From Metellina segmentata (Eukaryota; Arthropoda; Arachnida; Araneae; Tetragnathidae): a stretch of DNA of 64,000 bases. Both the position numbers and the translations under genes were made by a program. Positions 1-64,000 of this stretch are shown here, piece after piece; the stretch's first letter is position 1, and each line of letters begins with the position of its first letter. Location: the NCBI GenBank assembly GCA_947359465.1, contig OX375876.1, positions 68,888,998 through 68,952,997 of the forward strand, written 5' to 3'. The notes under the pieces were generated by a model. It saw only the letters and a list, made by a program, of their open reading frames with translations, was not told where the DNA came from and did not search any database.

Positions 1-1305
1 GGAAAATTTCTTGGGATACTTTTAATTCAGCTTGATGTCTTTACACAATTAGTGTAATCCTGCATTTATTTAACAAATTAAAGTACAAAAAATACACTGT
101 TTGGGAGCTTGAATTTATTTAATACAATAGAAAACCAGATATTGTACCAGGCAAAATTATGAAGAATACACATAATGAAACTACATATAATAAATAATTC
201 TTCTTCTAAATTAATATATCTTCTCTCAATTAGCCAGTATAAAGGCTTACAACATAAAAATTCGAAATAAATTAGGAATACCACTTATGGTAATGGGAGA
301 ATTTGAAAGAGCAGCAATGAGAATAAATGTTAGTATAGGGATACAGTTCGAACATTTTCATATCTGGCTGTCCAATCATTGTCTCCCTCGACCACAAGAC
401 TCTGATAGTTATATCAATTCGATAGTAAGTTGTTTAAGAGGGCTAAAATTTTAATTTCGAAACAAAAAATTTCTAAAAATTTCAATAAAATCTATCTGTA
501 AAAACAGAAATTATCTTTGTAAAATGGAAGTTGTACTTAATGTTAAATAAAAATTCAAGACTTAGGTTCCAGAAGAGTATTTTTTTAACTAGAACAGTCA
601 TTGAATAGATGTTCACTTCATGGAGATATAATGTAATTTAGAAAGCAAAATATATCTCACAAGAGGAAATAAAAAGTTGTACAGTTTAATCAAAATTTAT
701 TAACTATAAAATTTGGTAAAATGAAACAGAATTTATAAGTAGCATATACAAAACGTATTCCACAACCAGAAATATTAATGTAAATACAACATATTTTTAT
801 TTTTTCTGAGAATAAATACTTGATTACCTTTTTCTTTCTACCTTTGTTTCTCTTCCCAAGTGTAAGCACAAACACAAAAAAATATTATAGAAACTTATAA
901 AGTTTATTATGTTATGCAATAAATTTTATTATATACAAAATTATTTCGCATGTATGAAAGTGTTTCACACTATGTGAAATTTATCAAAAGTTTTATGTAT
1001 TGTAATATTATACTATAAATACCAAGATATTGATATTTACAAATGATAAGACATACTACAAATGACAAGATATTGAAAGTTAAATAATGATATTAAGGTA
1101 TGCTCCATTATTACTGAAACTAGAAGCTATATACTTTCGTTTTACAAGGGGAAAGCATTAGTGGCAAATTACACTATGTGTTACACTTTTAGAAGTTTTA
1201 TTTTTAAAATTCCAACTAAACTTTAATCTAAAAATTCATTTTATATAATAGATTAAATTATAATAAAATTCAAAGAAACACACAAAATACTTTTAAAACT
1301 CTCAC
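1..1305. other. Intronic sequence at left edge, no feature recognised
   Basis: This AT-rich stretch follows the donor of the 1306-1470 exon (GTGAG on the minus strand). No LG-type peptide with splice sites and no transposon signature was found by eye. It is read as part of the next laminin intron, with the remaining LG exons beyond the window. Confidence 0.6.
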
Positions 1306-53344
<52,039 letters not shown>

Positions 53345-54636
53345 TTTTCTTTTATTGAATATATGACAGCAAACATTCAGTTAAACATAATAATACAATA
53401 TTTTTTGTGAGCAGTTCAAGTCCATCCTAAACACAGCAGTGATACCAGAAAGCAACAAAGTGCGTTTAAAAAATAAACTGTAAAAAGTATTGTCTCATGA
53501 TGTAATTAACAATTTCCATACTGTTTTTGAAAGAATGTAATTTGATACAATTTTGATTACACCCTTCAGATATTTGGGGGGAAAATAACAATTTCAGAAA
53601 AATATCATAAAACTCTCTTAATATTAGTGATAAAAATGTTAATTTTTGCACACATATATATGTAAATAATTTACTTCAGATGAAATATTACAAGAATTCA
53701 ATCATTTCCAATAATATACGAGATTACTTATATATATTGTGACTACACTATCAAAATATTTCTTAAAATATAATATTGTTCTTAACTACAAAGTAAACAC
53801 AACCAAAAAATATTTTTATCTATGTATAAATTTCTAAGGAATGTCCTTAAAGAGTGAACAAATTACATAAAATGCAAGTAAAATGCCATCAACAATTTTT
53901 AAATCAAATTTCTTCAAATTTAGACACATTAGCTTCAAAGTTGTAATATCTTATTTCTGCTCTAATATTTCACCCTTTCTCTAGGACTATCTATCACATT
54001 CAGTAATGTAGAACGTTTTTTGTAAAACAGAAGTAAATAGCTTTATAAAATCGGAATACATATGTTTTTGTAATTACAGTACACATCATATTCTTTAACA
54101 AACCAGTGAGTGAAATAACATAGACCATAGAACTCTTAACATTATAAGTTAAAACGTTTTATAGACTAGTTTAAACTTCATATATTTAATGACTAGATAC
54201 TCTTACAAAAAGTTACATGTACATTTAATACTTTTAACACATAAATAATGAAGTGAACATTTAAAAAATACATGGATTTTGTAGTGAAAAAGTTTTGTTA
54301 AAATCCCAATAGGGATTTAGTACTGGGCTAAGTTAAGTATCAAATTTTAAAAAGATTTTAAATTCCTTGAAAAACCTTTTACTTGGCATTGTAGTTGTAC
54401 CTTTCTCACAGAAGCAAAATAGAGCATTGAATGGAAAAATTAACAAAATAAAAAACTAATTCAGTCTTCTGAGCAATAAAACTACAATTCTGATAACACA
54501 ATGATGTTAAAAACATGGATTTTAATGAAATTATATTCTATAGCACAAAATGTGCGATTATATTGGAAGGATTTTTAAGATACAATTTCAACATGCCTTC
54601 ATTTCTCAATTCCTGAACTTGGACAAAAAGAAACTT

Positions 54637-54642
54637 TTATTT
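54637..54642 (-). terminator. Polyadenylation signal for the ACBD6-like gene
   Basis: AATAAA on the minus strand, about 73 nt past the ACBD6-like stop codon. This is the first canonical signal after the stop and gives a short 3' UTR. Confidence 0.5.
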
Positions 54643-54714
54643 ACACTTCCTGGTGCAATTTACAAATCAATCTTCACATTAAATTATGCATGTACAAATA
54701 TAGCTGTGCCCTAA

Positions 54715-55461
54715 CTAAACTGGATTAGTACTAAGAAGCTCTTTTATTGAAGAGTTGAATGCTACATCAGCTGGGGATAATCCATCGGCGTCATATATTT
54801 TGATGGAAGCCCCCTTTTTAAGCAGTAGAGCAATCACTTCTTCATGTCCACAAGATGAAGCATAGTGCAGAGGGGTTTGGCCGTCTTTATCTTGACAGTT
54901 TTCATCAGCACCGGCAGATATCAAAAAGTTCGCAATATCAACATGCCCACGATCACAAGCCCAATGCAGAAGGGACAGCCCAGTTTCGTCGCAGTAATCT
55001 CTACATGACGGTTTCGAGGATATAAGCTGCTGAATTTGTTTCAGGTTGCCTTCCTTCACGAAGTCGAAAACAGTTTTGGATTCATGTTTAATCTCGGGAT
55101 CTGTGTTCAAGCAGCTACTGGTGACGGGTCCGAAGTGTGACTTTGACCGGGCAGCTTTCCGATCGGAGGAGTCCCAGTCAGGAGCAATCTGGGTCACTTT
55201 ATCAATGTACTGTTTCATAGCATCATCCTTTTTCATATCTCCAAGATCGTGCCACGATGACCACTTAGTACGGCTTCTGAATTTCAGTATTCCCGGCATG
55301 GGTTCATTGCACGTTCCACAGTGGGCTACTTTGTATCGGCCGTACAGATATAGAATGTCGTCTTGTTGCATAACTGAAGCATTCTTGGTCACAAAGTCGG
55401 CGGCACGGTTGAAAATACTGCCAAGAGTGTCCTCTTCACAATCTGGGAAATCACTTTCCAT
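54715..55461 (-). CDS. ACBD6: Acyl-CoA-binding domain-containing protein 6 (ACBD6-like), intronless
   Basis: The ATG at 55461 opens 248 codons ending in TAA. Residues about 12-97 form an acyl-CoA-binding domain with the ligand-contact motif YLYGRYK (residues 38-44), KWSSW and MKQYIDKV. Residues about 155-235 hold two ankyrin repeats (GLSLLHWACDRGH and GQTPLHYASSCGH). This ACB-plus-ankyrin order, and the linker motif FGPV, are those of ACBD6, a cytosolic or nuclear protein that binds long-chain acyl-CoA and supports N-myristoylation. Human ACBD6 is 282 residues and has several introns; this copy is one open exon. It could be an intron-loss gene or a functional retrocopy. The reading frame is intact, so decay is not evident. 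It ends 1.37 kb upstream of the laminin start, on the same strand. A possible 5' UTR acceptor (TTTGCTACAG) sits just before the ATG. Confidence 0.93.
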   Translation of the reverse strand: MESDFPDCEEDTLGSIFNRAADFVTKNASVMQQDDILYLYGRYKVAHCGTCNEPMPGILKFRSRTKWSSWHDLGDMKKDDAMKQYIDKVTQIAPDWDSSDRKAARSKSHFGPVTSSCLNTDPEIKHESKTVFDFVKEGNLKQIQQLISSKPSCRDYCDETGLSLLHWACDRGHVDIANFLISAGADENCQDKDGQTPLHYASSCGHEEVIALLLKKGASIKIYDADGLSPADVAFNSSIKELLSTNPV

Positions 55462-55521
55462 CGTGTTTGTTGAATTCTGTAGCAAAAAATTGCTCGAGTC
55501 TTTTCAAAAGGCTTCCACCTT

Positions 55522-55531
55522 TTGTTTATAT
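55522..55531 (-). promoter_or_regulatory. Possible TATA-like element upstream of ACBD6-like ATG
   Basis: The minus strand reads AAATATAAAC about 60-70 nt before the ATG at 55461. In such AT-rich DNA this can occur by chance, so it is only a weak candidate. Confidence 0.2.
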
Positions 55532-56002
55532 TTGGATGCGATAATGGAAAGGGAGAAAGCAAGTGATCTTCCCTTCACACCGAAATCCCCAGATGAGAAA
55601 ATCCCCACAATGATGCAGGGATAATGACTTGTGCTGCCATCTCTAGTTCAATATGTAAACTATTTAAAAACGTATCTATAAAATTCTGTTTTAAATTTTT
55701 TATTAACGAAATATATTTTTTATTAGAAAAAAAACATTTGAATTAACAAAATCACTAACTTTTTTACGCTGAACCCATAAAGAAACGGAAAATGTGCAAC
55801 ACATGATGAAACGATTTAAATTTTCTTTCAAAGAAAACTTTTGCGAGACAAAAATACGTTCTAACAGACACCGTAACAAAACACTACTCACAAACCATAC
55901 TGTCGCATTTAGTGAAAAAGTGCATTCGATATGGAGCATATTATTTACTCCCTAAATCATGCAGCAATAATTATTATCTTGGTGAGAGATGTGAAAAAAT
56001 GA

Positions 56003-57104
56003 TTGATGTTGGAAAAAAATGTGGTCCGAGTGAAATTTAATTTACAAGTCAAGAAAAAGAACACCGATGCTCCTTTTGTAAACTTAGTTATCAGAAGTGC
56101 CATACATCTCTGGGATTACATTCGCATCCCTAACAAGACGGCAGAGGCATGCAGGGACGTATCAAGGAAGCGAGCAAAGGAACTCGACCCCTCCGCAATA
56201 TTTAGGTGTTAAAAATCAATCAAAAAATTACAAGCTGAAGTAGAAGTTTCGTAAATTACACAGTAAAGTACCTGTCGAAATCCTGAAAGATAAATGAATT
56301 CATTTAAAAATTCATTGCTCATTCAATAGTATGCAAATTGATTGGATTGGGAACCGGAGCAAGAGAGAAGATTGGAACCCGAAATCATTTTCTGATGAAC
56401 CTGTTTAACCCATCAGTGTTTCTTTCACAATATAGAAAAAAAGAAAACATTTTTTACAAACAAACTTTTGTTTCTGTATGCTGGTAATTTTTGGTAGAAA
56501 ATGTAGTAAAAATGTTTTTTCCAACTCGTATGAAATTTAGTTTTTTCTCCCAAACAGAAAAATGTAATATTTTCTGTTCATTTCAATAAGGATCTGTGTA
56601 ATGTATTACTGGGAAGGTAAAACAGTATTGTGAAAATAAATTCGCCGACCATAAAAAATTCACAGATACACAACTTTGCGAAATAACTTTCTTTTCATCA
56701 GAAAACTAAAATACACTGTAACGAGCGTAGCTACCACTCCAAAAATTAACTTACGATTGTGTAGTATAGATATTAGGGTAACCTCTCCAACCCTCTTCCT
56801 TGAAGTACTTTTTGGTAGATCCTTTCCGGCTTGCTTTAACACGAATTACAACGAGGGGTCAGTATTTGCCTCCCATCTGTGTAGGGTCAGAATGGGAAAG
56901 GAATGGCGACGACGAAAAGAGAAGACTGGTCCATACGCTTAGACATGAATGAATGGTCTAGTTCGGGATGCGAATGTGATCTGAAAGATGTAGGGCGCTT
57001 CTGAAAACTATCGAGTGTTCACAGTTTACAAAAGGAATATCGGTGTTATTTTTCTTGAATTTTAAAGTAAATTTCACTCGGCCAATATTTTTTTTTCAAC
57101 GTTT
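56003..57104. mobile_element. Element flanked by long inverted repeats (arms of about 130-145 bp)
   Basis: The arm 56003-56136 and the arm 56960-57104 are inverted copies with few changes. Shared blocks include CCGAGTGAAATTTA, TCAAGAAAAA, AACACCGAT, TCCTTTTGTAAAC, TCAGAAG and ACATTCGCATCCC. The 820-bp centre has only short open frames and no recognised domain. This could be a non-autonomous DNA transposon or a local inverted duplication. I could not define a target duplication. Confidence 0.65.
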
Positions 57105-58659
57105 AAACTCGACTTATTGAAAATAAAAAATATCACTAACGATAAGAAAAATATGTTGATGATAGGTGGAAAGCAGAATTGGGAGAAAATATGAGTCACC
57201 TCCGAAATTCGTTTCTGCCTGCTTCGTTTAAAGAATTTGGTCCTTTCGTTAAACACGTCTTATGCGTAACTGGTCAATCTGTTTTGTTTTTCAGTTTCTT
57301 TATCAACCACTATCACTGAATTCATGGTTGTTTTTAAACTTGTAACATCCTTTTTCAATCAATGTAAACAAGTGACAATACATGTTTTGTTGTTGCCTTT
57401 CATTTGAAAGCTCGTACTGCCAGACTTATTCACGTTTAGATTTGTTTCTTCTTTTTCACATAACTTTAATATCTCAGTAGTGGTGATAACACGCTGGGGC
57501 ACCTCATACATATTTTTCAATGACATAACATCAAAATTTTTGTTTTTTGAGTTGTGTCACTTTTCTTGCGAGGGTGCGAAATGGAAAAATGTAATCGAAC
57601 AGAACGGCAAATACGAAATTAGTTAGATGATTTTCTTTAAAGTAAAACAATTTTTGTAAAAAAAAAAAGGACGAACTTTTGCATCAACTCTATACTATAA
57701 AATATTTTTTTTAATGAGAAAATGCTTAGAAAACAAAAATAACATATTCAAGAACCTCTCAGTGAACGGTATAATTGATACCAGGACCCGATACCAGCTC
57801 GCTGCACGAGAGTAGAAAAACACTGAATTAGAGGATGCCGCATGCAGCCCGACAAGTTATTTTTTTTTGCGGCAAGCTTTGTAGTAAGACACGACAACAA
57901 AACGACTTCATTAAATAGAAACCAGAGCAAAATTATGAAAAATATAAAAGGAAACTTCCAAACAATCATTTACCATTATAGATCGTAATACACGAAACAC
58001 CCAAATTCGTAAATCAAAACTCATTTTTTATTGATACACAACTTTGTTAACAGAACTCTAAGAAAATTTGCTAGCAATAATAGTTATATTTCATACCATG
58101 GCTATTTTAAAACAACGCTGTTTCCTACCTTCTTTAAAAATGCACTTATCGAAACAAAACATTTGCAAAAACATTTCTTTATGAGATGGCAACGAAAACA
58201 ACTTTTATAATTTTGTTTTGTAAACACGCAATTTTTTATCTCCACAATAATCTGTCAGATCACGGGAAAAGAATAGTTAATTATAGTAGTCCGCAGAACG
58301 ATTTGGAGGTCTGGTCCCGAAGGCGGTGCTTGAGTGATCCGTCTTATGAAATGAGAGGTTCATTTTAATCAAAAGGAAGATGGCTCTTTCATATTAAGTG
58401 TTTTCTATTAAATATCTCAATTTCAATCTAAAGAGCATTGTAGTCTGGCAGAAAAACACAAAATTCAAAGTGATAAGAGCAGTTTGAAACTCCTTAGTCT
58501 TCGAAAGTATTTACTTGTGGATCCCGAAAGACATTGCTTTTGTTTTATGATCACGACCCTTCTTACCACACCGGGGGGAAAAATACAAAGAATAGCATAA
58601 ATTTTAGTTTAAACGAATCAATTAGCAGTATGAAATAGAGATGGTAATGGTAATTTAAC

Positions 58660-58975
58660 AAAACGTAGTCCTAGAGCAACACAACGGGCTATTTACGACG
58701 GTCCGGGATCAATCCCCTAAGGGAAAAATCCGAGAACAACACCACATAATTTTACACCACGGTCAGATGACGAGGCAACACCTGAGCTGGCACCCTACTC
58801 TCCAAACTTCCACACCAACCCAACGTAAGGACTTTCGGCCATGACAGATTTTTGGTGCATCAGCCGCCTCTACACCATACGTTTACAAATATCCATGCCC
58901 TGACCCGGATTCGAACCAGGAACCATACAATCCAGAGGCTCACCCCTTAACCACCAGACCGGTTGGCCGGCGAAA
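58660..58975 (-). repeat. tRNA-derived SINE with intact A and B boxes
   Basis: The minus strand begins near 58972 with a tRNA-like head. GGTCTGGTGGTTAAGGGGTG serves as the A-box region, and a perfect B box GGTTCGAATCC is at 58917-58907. A GC-richer body of about 230 bp follows to roughly 58660. Its base composition differs clearly from the AT-rich surroundings, and its boxes are better preserved than in the other SINE copies here. Confidence 0.7.
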
Positions 58976-61338
58976 TAGAGAAGAGGAAGAGAATAAAGGC
59001 ATGTGAAAATGTACGAATTGAAAAGTTTTAGGTTTTTATAAAGTTTTGTTTATAATTAAAATGGGGTTAAATAATGGTGAATTTGAAGAATTTTCCAGGG
59101 CTTTGGTAATGTATACATAAAAATTGAGGGTTTGTACAGTGAATATTTTATCCCATTTCAAGTTGTTTATCCGTTTTGAGTCATTTTATTGCAAAATCAG
59201 TGGTATCTGCCTTTCGTGACTGTCTGAGAGTCTATATATGCCCGCAATACTTACCCTACACAGCTGTATATATTTTTATGAAATTTTGTACACTTTATAG
59301 CTTAGTGAATGAACTTTACCCGTTTTGGGTGTGCTTGTACATTTGTGTACGTATCGCATACAAGTAATTCAATCAAATTTCATAAAACGTAATGTATTAA
59401 AAATATATAAGTTAGTGAATAAATTATGCAACATTCCCTTGTGTGCATTTCTATACCGTTTTATACTAAAACAGCCAAATACCTATGCTCTTCATCATTC
59501 AATCAACCTTAATCTAGCAAAGCTAGAGAACATGAGATGTAATTTGAGAATTTTCCGTTCAGAAACTAAATTTCTGGATTGAAAATGGGTGCTGTAAGGA
59601 TTCTATTTGAAACTGCATATAAATTAGATGATAAGTAAATTTTAAATGAAACTTTGCCAAATTTGGAAGAATAGTAATGTGAAGAATGTTTGAATTGGGA
59701 CCCTTAAAAAAGTAAAAATTCGTTGAGATTGTGACAAAAGGTCGTAGTTAGCCTAATTTATGAATGCTAATTTTGAGTAGCTTGTATTAATTGCCTGTTA
59801 AAAGTTTAATGTTATTTCCTTTAAAAAATACGCCGTCCAAGCGATCTACTGTTTTCAGAAATACAACAATCGGTTACCCTTACTTTGTCTGAACTGAAGA
59901 CATTTAATTTTGAAAAAGAAACTCTTCTTGTCTCTCCAAATGGAATTTTCAAAAAAATAATGCAAAAAATATTCAACAAAGATTAATTATGAATATAGAT
60001 GAACCTCCATCTTTCCTCTAATCCTATCCATGGTGCAGGAGTGTCCATAAGCCAATAAATATTGACAGGAGACTAGTGAATGCATGACTATTCGCAGCAG
60101 ATTCATCATCTTTAACTATTTGAGTGACTGCAATTTTATAAGAAACTAACTTTTTCTAAAAAAGGCATTTATAATCACTTCAAAACACAAAAACCTGTTG
60201 TAGTCAAATAAGTTATAATATTTTGTAGTTTTGTCTTACAGCAGGGTATGCGATGTACATGAAACGTATTGTGTGAATAGATACAGCATGGACACAATTT
60301 GCTTCCAAAGAAAATTGTAGAAAACATAAAAATGTCGAAACAGTTATAAAAATTATTTTCCGAAAACTTAAATAGTATTTTTATTTTGATATGAAAGAGA
60401 AAAGAGAATATCACTGTCATTTTTTCAATCTACCGTTAACTCATTTAACCCAAGTAGTGCCAGGTAATCCTGCTAGTAGAATAATCAAAATGTACTTTTC
60501 AAGGACTTTCAAATTTTTATTTCTTATAATAAAGGCGAAAGGGTGAAAGAAAAAATTATACCCTGTACAAGTTATACATTATGAGAATTTGGGCCCATTT
60601 CATAAGGGGCCCGTCATATGAATTGATAATGGGTCACATACTGGATACGCAGGAGGGTCTGTGGAACTCATATCGTACTCCAGTGCAGGAGAGCATAACT
60701 CAATAGTTGATTATGATTGTCCCCTTTTTAAGTCAGTCTCCTGAGGAATTCCCGTCGTAAAAGTCAGGAATTTGTGAGGTGATTAATAACACTCAATGTT
60801 TCCTAGTTTCGAAATGCTTCTTTTGAAACAATGCGAGTTTTGACGAAGGATTTTCATTCATTAGGATCAATTATCTAGATTTTCTTCACTTTTCTGCAAA
60901 AGAAGTACTATATAAAAACATGTATGTTTGTAGTTTTCCTTTTATGCAAAGAAATAAATGACTATATTTTCAAAAATGGGTAGACAAATTAGATCGGGGT
61001 AGCAAATTCTACAAGTGATTATTCGAGGAATTCATTTGAAAAACGCAATGTCAGAAAAAAGAACTGCAAAGATTCCTCCGGAATTTGTTACATTAATTCG
61101 GTTTAGTGTGTTGGTATATTGATAAGCTTTATTAAAAATGTACTTAAATAGCAAAGGGCTAAAATAATAATTTCTTGGAAGCATTCTTTTTCAGCACCCA
61201 TAGTTATCTGAGAAAAGTTTACCGAAAATATTGTTCTTTTTCAAAAACAGAAAGAGTTGCTTCTGACTTCACCAAAAATATTTAATTTTAAACCAACCTT
61301 TTCATTTTTCGTGACGCAAGTGAAAAAATGCTTTTTAA

Positions 61339-61846
61339 CCCTTCTTTGCATAATGGTGGAAATTTCCATCATATCATTGAATGCCCAAAAATTATATAAA
61401 AGAACAAGTTCACTTTAAGTTGATCGTGTCTGGATACCTTTTTAATGTCCATTGCATAAAAAAAACATAGCTGTCAAAAATAAGCAAGTGTCACTATCAG
61501 TAAAACGAGCTTGAAGTTGTCATTCCGCTGTTTGTTGTAGTTGCAATAAACGTATGATTTCGTTTTTAATTTTGTTTTATAAAAATTTGAGTTTCTATTG
61601 CTAAAAAAGTGAAAATGAGTGGAAGAAAGGTTTGTAACATGTGTTTCTGTTATTTTTAGAACAATTTCTGAAAAAGTTTGCGTTTAATTTAAAAAATACC
61701 ACATGATACCATCATATTGTTTTTTGCTAAATTTATACTATAAATATGTACTAATATTTTTTTAACCATTTTTCCTTTAATTTTGAACATGAATTATATC
61801 ACCTTGATTTATTTCACCAGTAAAGAAAATATCATACAAAGAAGGG
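61339..61846. mobile_element. piggyBac-like MITE with TTAA target duplication
   Basis: TTAA-CCCTTCTTTGCAT on the left and ATACAAAGAAGGG-TTAA on the right form inverted ends flanked by TTAA, the piggyBac target site. piggyBac ends also begin CCC. The element is 508 bp, AT-rich, with no open frame of note, so it is non-autonomous. Confidence 0.72.
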
Positions 61847-64000
61847 TTAAAAAGAAAATTCATTACCACTTCACAAAATCAATTTACAATCAGCATGATA
61901 AATTCTAATGATATTGATGATAATTAGCTATATCTCTGTAACACATTATCTATGCAGTTTATAGCCAGATGCTTTGCTTCGGGGGAAGCCATAAAAGTTG
62001 TGGAGCCTCTTGTTTGGACTGTCCAATTAGCTCTCTTGATGCAAATAGCGATTGTATAGCGACAAACCGTTTTATTTATTTTTTTAAATTGGGATATGGA
62101 CAAAACAAAAATAAATAGGATCATTTATTTGAAAAACCACTTTAAATACTGGGATGAACGAATATTGAATGAATAATAATGAAATTTGTGCTAGCGATCT
62201 GGATCTGTTGAGAAGGAGATAAATCACTTTTGTGCAAAAGAAAAAACCCACCAGAGTAGAAAAGCGGCCTATGGCAAGTATTTGCCTGCCGGCCTACATT
62301 GAGATTAAAAATTGCTTTTATAAAATACCTTGCAAGAGGAAACAATAACAAACTTATGCTATACAGGCTGACACTCTTGTAACACATCACCCCTTTCTCT
62401 TAGGTCAATTTGACAGAAAAAAAAGAAGAAAGGAACGCCAGACACGAGAAGAAAAGAACAGTTATAAAAAAATCGAACTTCAAACAGATTACTTTTTTCA
62501 ACGTCAAACATTAGATGAGTCATAAAAACTCCTTGGTTTAAGCATCATCTGCATTCTGTAGGTGTGTTAGAGCAAATGAAAAACTGGACTCTTCCACCTC
62601 TTTCCCCATCAAACACGTTTTGTTTTATTCTCCCTTTTTTATTAGACAAGCCTTTCAAACCGCTCCAGATGCAGGTGTTCGAATGATACACTTCGTCTTT
62701 TCCCCCTTCAATTATATATTCTTAAACCCCTCAAGGTTAATGACATTCGGGGTTTGTGAGGTTGCTTTTTAATGTCTTGATGCAGTTCATCATTTTTAGA
62801 CGTTCGTATCATCAATTTGGAATAATAAAAGCTGTACCAAAAGATATATTTTTCAATCCTTTGATTAAAATTGCTTGGACTCAGGCGAAGAAGAGGAGAT
62901 AAACGCTTTTGTGAAAATCTCTCATACGTGTTCGATGATTGGAGGTCATTGAACGATTTTCTTTTTTCATCGAACTGTTCTTCTCGAGAAAAAGGAAACA
63001 ATTCGATGTGAAGATATATTTTTTCTAAAAAGGTAACCCGCAGAATAAAATTATAAAAAAAACAATGTCGAAATTTTTTTTTGAATTATTTTTGTTGATT
63101 TCAGCTTTTAAATGATGCATCAACTTTCTTAAAGCTGTTCGAAAAGTATTTTTTTTAATTTTTTAACATGTAAGCATTTCTATCTGAAGCTTTTTTCATT
63201 GCACTCAAAAGCTAATTTCTCAAAAACTACTTTTTTGTCAGATTATGTACCTTTTTGAAAAAAATTATCAAAGGCAAAAAATTTTAATATTTATCTTGAA
63301 TTCTAATACGCCTTTCAACTAGAACTGTTTTGGGTATTTAAATGTGATTGTTTGATAAAAATACTAACTTCGAAGAATTTGCTTCGAATTATTTTCCTCA
63401 TTAAATCATTTAAGATAAAATGTGTTTCCATGTTTTATAGATACAAGCTAGCTATAGACTCAGCAACGCAGATGCTCTTCTCATCTTGACTTTGTTATTA
63501 AATTCCAAATATTAATTTTACTTCAATGCCCTGAAGTATTTAGCTATGTGCCAAATTGTCTGTTGTAAACAAAGTAGTAAGTCAAGAGTGAACAACCTAA
63601 CGATAAAGTTGTTGAGTTTACTTGGATTTCAAAAATACTGTTCATGCGCAAAATCATTTTAAAGGCTATCGAATTGGAGTCAAGGCTATGATTCATTCAA
63701 GGAGGAAGTTTTCCAGAATGGGCGCCGAAAACAATTGTCTTGGAAAAGGAAATATGGAGCCATGTTGGGTCAACTAGCTAGTCCCTGACCATCTACCAGT
63801 AGTTGACCATTTCCTCATATTTCTCAGGAAAACAATAAACAAGTTTATTACATACTAAATCAAACTTATAATCTTGTAGCCAATGGACTATTGGAATAAA
63901 TGATTATCAATCTGAAGTTCACTAATATGTCGTCAAATCATTGGGATCTCTGAAATCACAGTATAGCGGACTTGAACTAAAGAGTGATGTCTCAATCTTA
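61847..64000. other. Right edge, no gene recognised
   Basis: AT-rich sequence with only short open frames without ATG or domain support. A loose inverted repeat is visible near 63.77-63.83 kb (GGTCAACTA and TAGTTGACC). Confidence 0.5.

Larger units (their letters stand above)
55580..61338. other. Upstream flank, no gene recognised
   Basis: Apart from the inverted-repeat element (56.0-57.1 kb) and the SINE (58.7-59.0 kb), I find no open frame with recognisable domains or linked splice sites. A minus-strand open frame starting at 57969 (MIVWKFPFIFFIILLWFLF...) has a signal-like N-terminus but no follow-on exon or domain. The ACBD6-like 5' UTR and promoter should lie at the left edge of this stretch. 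Confidence 0.5.

Noticed and set aside
55046..55624. 192-codon plus-strand open frame
   Set aside because: It is the antisense shadow of the ACBD6-like coding sequence, with no domain of its own.
57748..57969. Minus-strand open frame starting MIVWKFPFIFFIILLWFLF as a laminin signal exon or small secreted protein
   Set aside because: No consensus donor in the needed phase and no recognisable domain; the hydrophobic start may be chance in AT-rich DNA.
62708..63001. 97-codon minus-strand open frame
   Set aside because: No ATG at its start, no recognisable domain and AT-biased composition; no support as a gene.
63769..63830. Loose inverted repeat around GGTCAACTA / TAGTTGACC
   Set aside because: Only about 9 bp pair cleanly and the rest needs many gaps.

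Overview
The window comes from an AT-rich animal nuclear genome with a dense set of decayed transposons. The main gene's domain plan and the repeat content point to an arthropod, probably a chelicerate such as a spider; this is an inference, as no species marker is present. No prokaryotic, organellar, CRISPR or rRNA features were seen.

About 52 kb on the minus strand is one gene: a laminin alpha subunit of the LAMA1/LAMA2 class, which is wing blister (wb) in Drosophila. Starting from the right I could chain 58 coding exons (67 + 121 + 160 ... 165 nt). All junctions keep frame and use GT/AG sites, giving 8,037 nt or 2,679 codons. The order is signal peptide (53344-53278), LN domain (52143-47925), LE repeats (47740-40694), laminin IV A domain 1 (38740-35098), LE repeats (34814-24542), laminin IV A domain 2 (23870-20263), LE repeats (19705-18003), coiled coil (16826-6737) and LG1, LG2 and the start of LG3 (6582-1306). 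The rest of LG3, LG4-5, the stop codon and the 3' UTR lie beyond position 1. Two exons are micro-exons, of 21 nt in LG1 and 15 nt in the second laminin IV domain.

A second complete gene lies 1.4 kb upstream on the same strand: a single-exon ACBD6-type protein (54715-55461) with an acyl-CoA-binding domain and ankyrin repeats. Nothing I can support as coding lies between about 55.6 kb and the right end.

The introns hold most of the remaining recognisable content. There is a mariner relic (11860-12789), a relic with a DUF4817-like segment (22.6-23.4 kb), a Tc1-like relic (37.0-37.9 kb), and two 3' ends of one LINE family in opposite orientation (38.99-40.15 kb and 41.67-42.31 kb). The second LINE sits inside a Tigger/pogo element (41583-44065). 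There are also other pogo pieces, a Helitron-like repeat, several tRNA-derived SINE copies and three strong intronic hairpins. The right flank has a 1.1-kb element with arms of about 130-145 bp, a SINE, and a piggyBac-like MITE bounded by TTAA.

I see no sign of a new multi-gene system. The most unusual points are the in-frame micro-exons, the hairpin beside one of them, the intronless ACBD6 gene, the nested transposons and the long inverted repeat.
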